A stretch of DNA of 64,000 nt, from the NCBI RefSeq assembly GCF_963977235.1, contig NZ_CAXBOD010000002.1, forward strand, positions 62,001 to 126,000, given 5' to 3'. The position numbers and the translations under genes were made by a program. Positions 63,960 to 64,000 of this stretch are shown piece after piece; the first letter of the stretch is position 1, and every line of letters starts with the position of its first letter. The notes under the pieces were generated by a model. The model ran no database searches and was not told the DNA's origin. It saw only the letters and a list, made by a program, of their open reading frames with translations. The DNA is from Albimonas sp963977235 (lineage in GTDB: Bacteria > Pseudomonadota > Alphaproteobacteria > Rhodobacterales > Rhodobacteraceae).

Positions 63960-64000
63960 TCGCGCACCCGGCCCGACAGGGGCCGGAGGGACTGACGAAG

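Overview
The window is very GC-rich DNA with dense, mostly well-conserved genes. It looks like an alphaproteobacterium of the Rhodobacterales. Evidence for this includes an adjacent sciP-ctrA pair, an NDUFS4-type complex I subunit, a DUF1289 protein, heterotetrameric sarcosine oxidase, an SOS box of the alphaproteobacterial form GTTC-N7-GTTC, TRAP transporters, and a tandem array of anti-Shine-Dalgarno hairpin RNAs of the cuckoo/CcsR type known from Rhodobacter. No rRNA, tRNA, CRISPR array or intact mobile element was recognised.

Layout. 1-1.7 kb: a divergent nickel-type pair, a truncated ABC binding protein and nikR, around a near-perfect NikR operator. 1.7-3.2 kb: a degenerate stretch with the remains of a tyrosine recombinase, abutting dusA. 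4.4-6.5 kb: ccmI-ruvX-DUF1289, a minus-strand cluster overlapped by ATGA junctions. 6.7-12.6 kb: soxB, two small membrane proteins, then soxDAG. 13.1-13.9 kb: a 51-codon ORF followed by three 168-bp repeats carrying twelve hairpins. 14.2-17.8 kb: sulP, a universal stress gene and a frameshifted glycosyltransferase. 17.8-20 kb: uvrB. 20.1-21.6 kb: a gene-free region with a likely sRNA and competing hairpins. 21.6-29.3 kb: NDUFS4, mnmA, sciP-ctrA, ligA, a CYTH-CHAD protein and a thioesterase. 29.6-32.4 kb: an acyl-CoA ligase and a glycosyltransferase whose 3' ends overlap. 32.7-39.1 kb: a TRAP locus with two binding proteins and an enlarged permease. 39.5-43.3 kb: opgGH. 43.9-46.1 kb: imuB without imuA or dnaE2, under an SOS box. 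46.2-50.1 kb: a quinone reductase-like gene and a NitT/TauT-type ABC transporter. 50.6-52.4 kb: an ABC-F gene between two copies of a REP-like repeat. 52.8-57.5 kb: a tandem glycine riboswitch and gcvTHP. 57.9-64 kb: a HAD phosphatase, a hot-dog hydratase, a secreted unknown, gatCA, a ceramidase-like membrane protein and a UPF0173 hydrolase.

How they fit. Two systems handle one-carbon units. SoxBDAG turns sarcosine into glycine and methylene-tetrahydrofolate, and the glycine-sensing gcvTHP operon burns the glycine. DNA repair (uvrB, ligA, ruvX, imuB), cell-cycle control (sciP, ctrA), tRNA modification (dusA, mnmA) and tRNA charging (gatCA) are core functions. The most interesting parts are the cuckoo-type RNA array, the solitary SOS-boxed imuB with a repetitive linker, the NikR lacking three of four nickel ligands, the coiled-coil extension on the TRAP permease, and the RNA-rich desert upstream of uvrB.
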